DNA of 64,000 nucleotides from Pedobacter sp. Hv1 (GTDB lineage: Bacteria; Bacteroidota; Bacteroidia; Sphingobacteriales; Sphingobacteriaceae): NCBI RefSeq assembly GCF_001412215.1, contig NZ_LLWP01000005.1, positions 186,001 through 250,000 of the forward strand, given 5' to 3'. A model generated the notes under the pieces. It searched no databases, was not told the origin of the DNA, and saw only the letters and a list, made by a program, of their open reading frames with translations. This document shows positions 63,040 through 64,000 of the stretch, in pieces. Numbering within the stretch: position 1 is the first letter of the stretch; the number at the start of each line of letters is the position of its first letter. The position numbers and the translations under genes were made by a program.

Positions 63040-63930
63040 TTATATTTTTTCATTAAAAATGACAAATGGTTTAGCGCTAGAAAGCCGTGCTGAAACAAAA
63101 TCAATATCCCTTACATAAATGGTATTAAAACCATTAAAATGATTTTTTGGATTTAACTTTCGTTGGAAGGGATCATACAGATATGGAAGAAAACCTAAAG
63201 ACAACAACTGTTGATGAATATCGGCATCATCATAGCCATATCGATCGCCACTCCCATTTAATTCAATCACAATTGCTTTTAGATTTGTTGATGCCAAAAT
63301 ATTTGACGCCCCTTTGATTACTTCTGTTTCAAATCCTTCCACATCTATTTTAAGTAAAATGGGGCATAATTCGGGATAATAATGATCTAGATGGATTGCC
63401 TGTACTGTTGTGGTATTTGCACTGGCATTTTCTACACAATGATTGGTTGTATCTTCATCGTTGGTAAAAAAAAGAACCTCCTTTTTGCTTCCCACCGCCA
63501 TTTGTTCGCACTTTACCATTTGTTGAAGTTTATTGAGTTCGATGTTTGCTAACAAAATTTCAAAAGCATTTTGAACTGGTTCGAAAGCGATCGTTTTAGC
63601 CTCTTTTAAACCACTGGCTAAAATGGTGTAAGAACCCACATTGGCACCTACGTCAAAAAATACATCATCTTTTTGTAAAAGGTGTATCACAAAAGCCATG
63701 TCTTCAAATTCATGAAGACCTGTATAAATATTGCCAGTAACACCCGTTAATTTCTTTTTTGCCCAAAACTTGGTATGCTCAACAAATGGGACGGCAGTAA
63801 GCCCAGTTGACATGGAAGAGCTGAGTTGCCAACTGACAAATCTATAAAAAGAGCGATATTTATGCCTTTTGGCTAAGGGATGTTTAATAATGAAGTTAAA
63901 AGTTCTTTTGATGGCGGAGAGCATGGTCAT
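63040..63930 (-). CDS. FkbM-family methyltransferase
   Basis: The 296-residue methyltransferase has the SAM motif FFDVGANVGSYTILASGLK, an acidic LLKIDVEGFETEVIKGASNIL motif, and the terminal NHFNGFNTIYVRD typical of FkbM. It probably O-methylates a sugar or glycan. The start could be one of two nearby ATGs at 63930 or 63924. Only about 70 bp remain to the window edge, with no further gene visible. Confidence 0.9.
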   Translation of the reverse strand: MTMLSAIKRTFNFIIKHPLAKRHKYRSFYRFVSWQLSSSMSTGLTAVPFVEHTKFWAKKKLTGVTGNIYTGLHEFEDMAFVIHLLQKDDVFFDVGANVGSYTILASGLKEAKTIAFEPVQNAFEILLANIELNKLQQMVKCEQMAVGSKKEVLFFTNDEDTTNHCVENASANTTTVQAIHLDHYYPELCPILLKIDVEGFETEVIKGASNILASTNLKAIVIELNGSGDRYGYDDADIHQQLLSLGFLPYLYDPFQRKLNPKNHFNGFNTIYVRDIDFVSARLSSAKPFVIFNEKI

Positions 63931-64000
63931 TTTTGACTACAAGATAAGGTTTAGTTCTTTTATTTCAAGATTCAATAAAATTGGCCAATAACAACCCTTT

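Overview
The window looks like chromosomal DNA of a Bacteroidota bacterium of the Sphingobacteriaceae type (Pedobacter or a close relative). The evidence is AT-rich DNA, Bacteroidota promoters (TTG then TAnnTTTG) instead of Shine-Dalgarno-led starts, a secreted subtilase with a type IX secretion C-terminal domain, a TonB-dependent receptor, a GH29/GH3 glycosidase pair, a monomeric NADP isocitrate dehydrogenase, and many short dispersed intergenic repeats. No phage, transposase, integrase or CRISPR locus was seen.

Layout. 0-8.5 kb: the 3' end of purH, the rod-shape cluster mreB-mreC-mreD-mrdA(PBP2)-rodA, an acidic unknown protein and thymidine kinase. 8.6-22 kb: a T9SS-exported subtilase, small VOC and START-like proteins, a ferritin preceded by a small conserved gene with a palindromic operator candidate, an unrecognised 39-residue lysine/cysteine protein, an amino acid permease, and secreted phytase-like, zinc-protease and beta-helix proteins. 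A conserved hypothetical gene (21408-22025) is bracketed by the tRNA-Phe 3' end with its terminator and by a decayed copy of the same sequence. 22-30 kb: a two-gene HdrCB-like Fe-S module, a DUF3050 protein with heme-oxygenase-like diiron spacing, an AsmA-family protein and the transglycosylase MtgA. 30-38 kb: GH29 and GH3 glycosidases, a membrane LytTR regulator next to an intradiol dioxygenase-thioredoxin fusion, and a zinc-ribbon/alpha-CTD-like protein with a DUF1801 protein. 38-51 kb: rpsF-rpsR-rplI, a small protein with a PID-type sorting tail, dnaX, a TlpA/DUF3738-like protein divergent from a two-component system, icd, an S41 peptidase, a methionine aminopeptidase and a GNAT. 51-64 kb: a PQQ-type sugar dehydrogenase with a TonB receptor, ssb, several small enzymes, a tight HEAT-SDR-AraC run, and an FkbM methyltransferase.

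Most genes are ordinary chromosomal genes. The least explained material is between them: a GATAGCAG-flanked hairpin whose stem sequence differs between two copies, a GTCGGGAT/ATCTCGAC hairpin, AACATTAAG palindromes in tandem units of about 120 bp, TTCGACAGGCTCAG-type repeats, and stuttering AGTC/AGTT phrases that begin just after stop codons. Among genes, the most testable leads are the receptor beside the PQQ enzyme as a possible cofactor importer, the DUF3050 metal-site pattern, the dioxygenase-thioredoxin fusion, the 39-residue cysteine protein and the tRNA-Phe-bracketed cassette.
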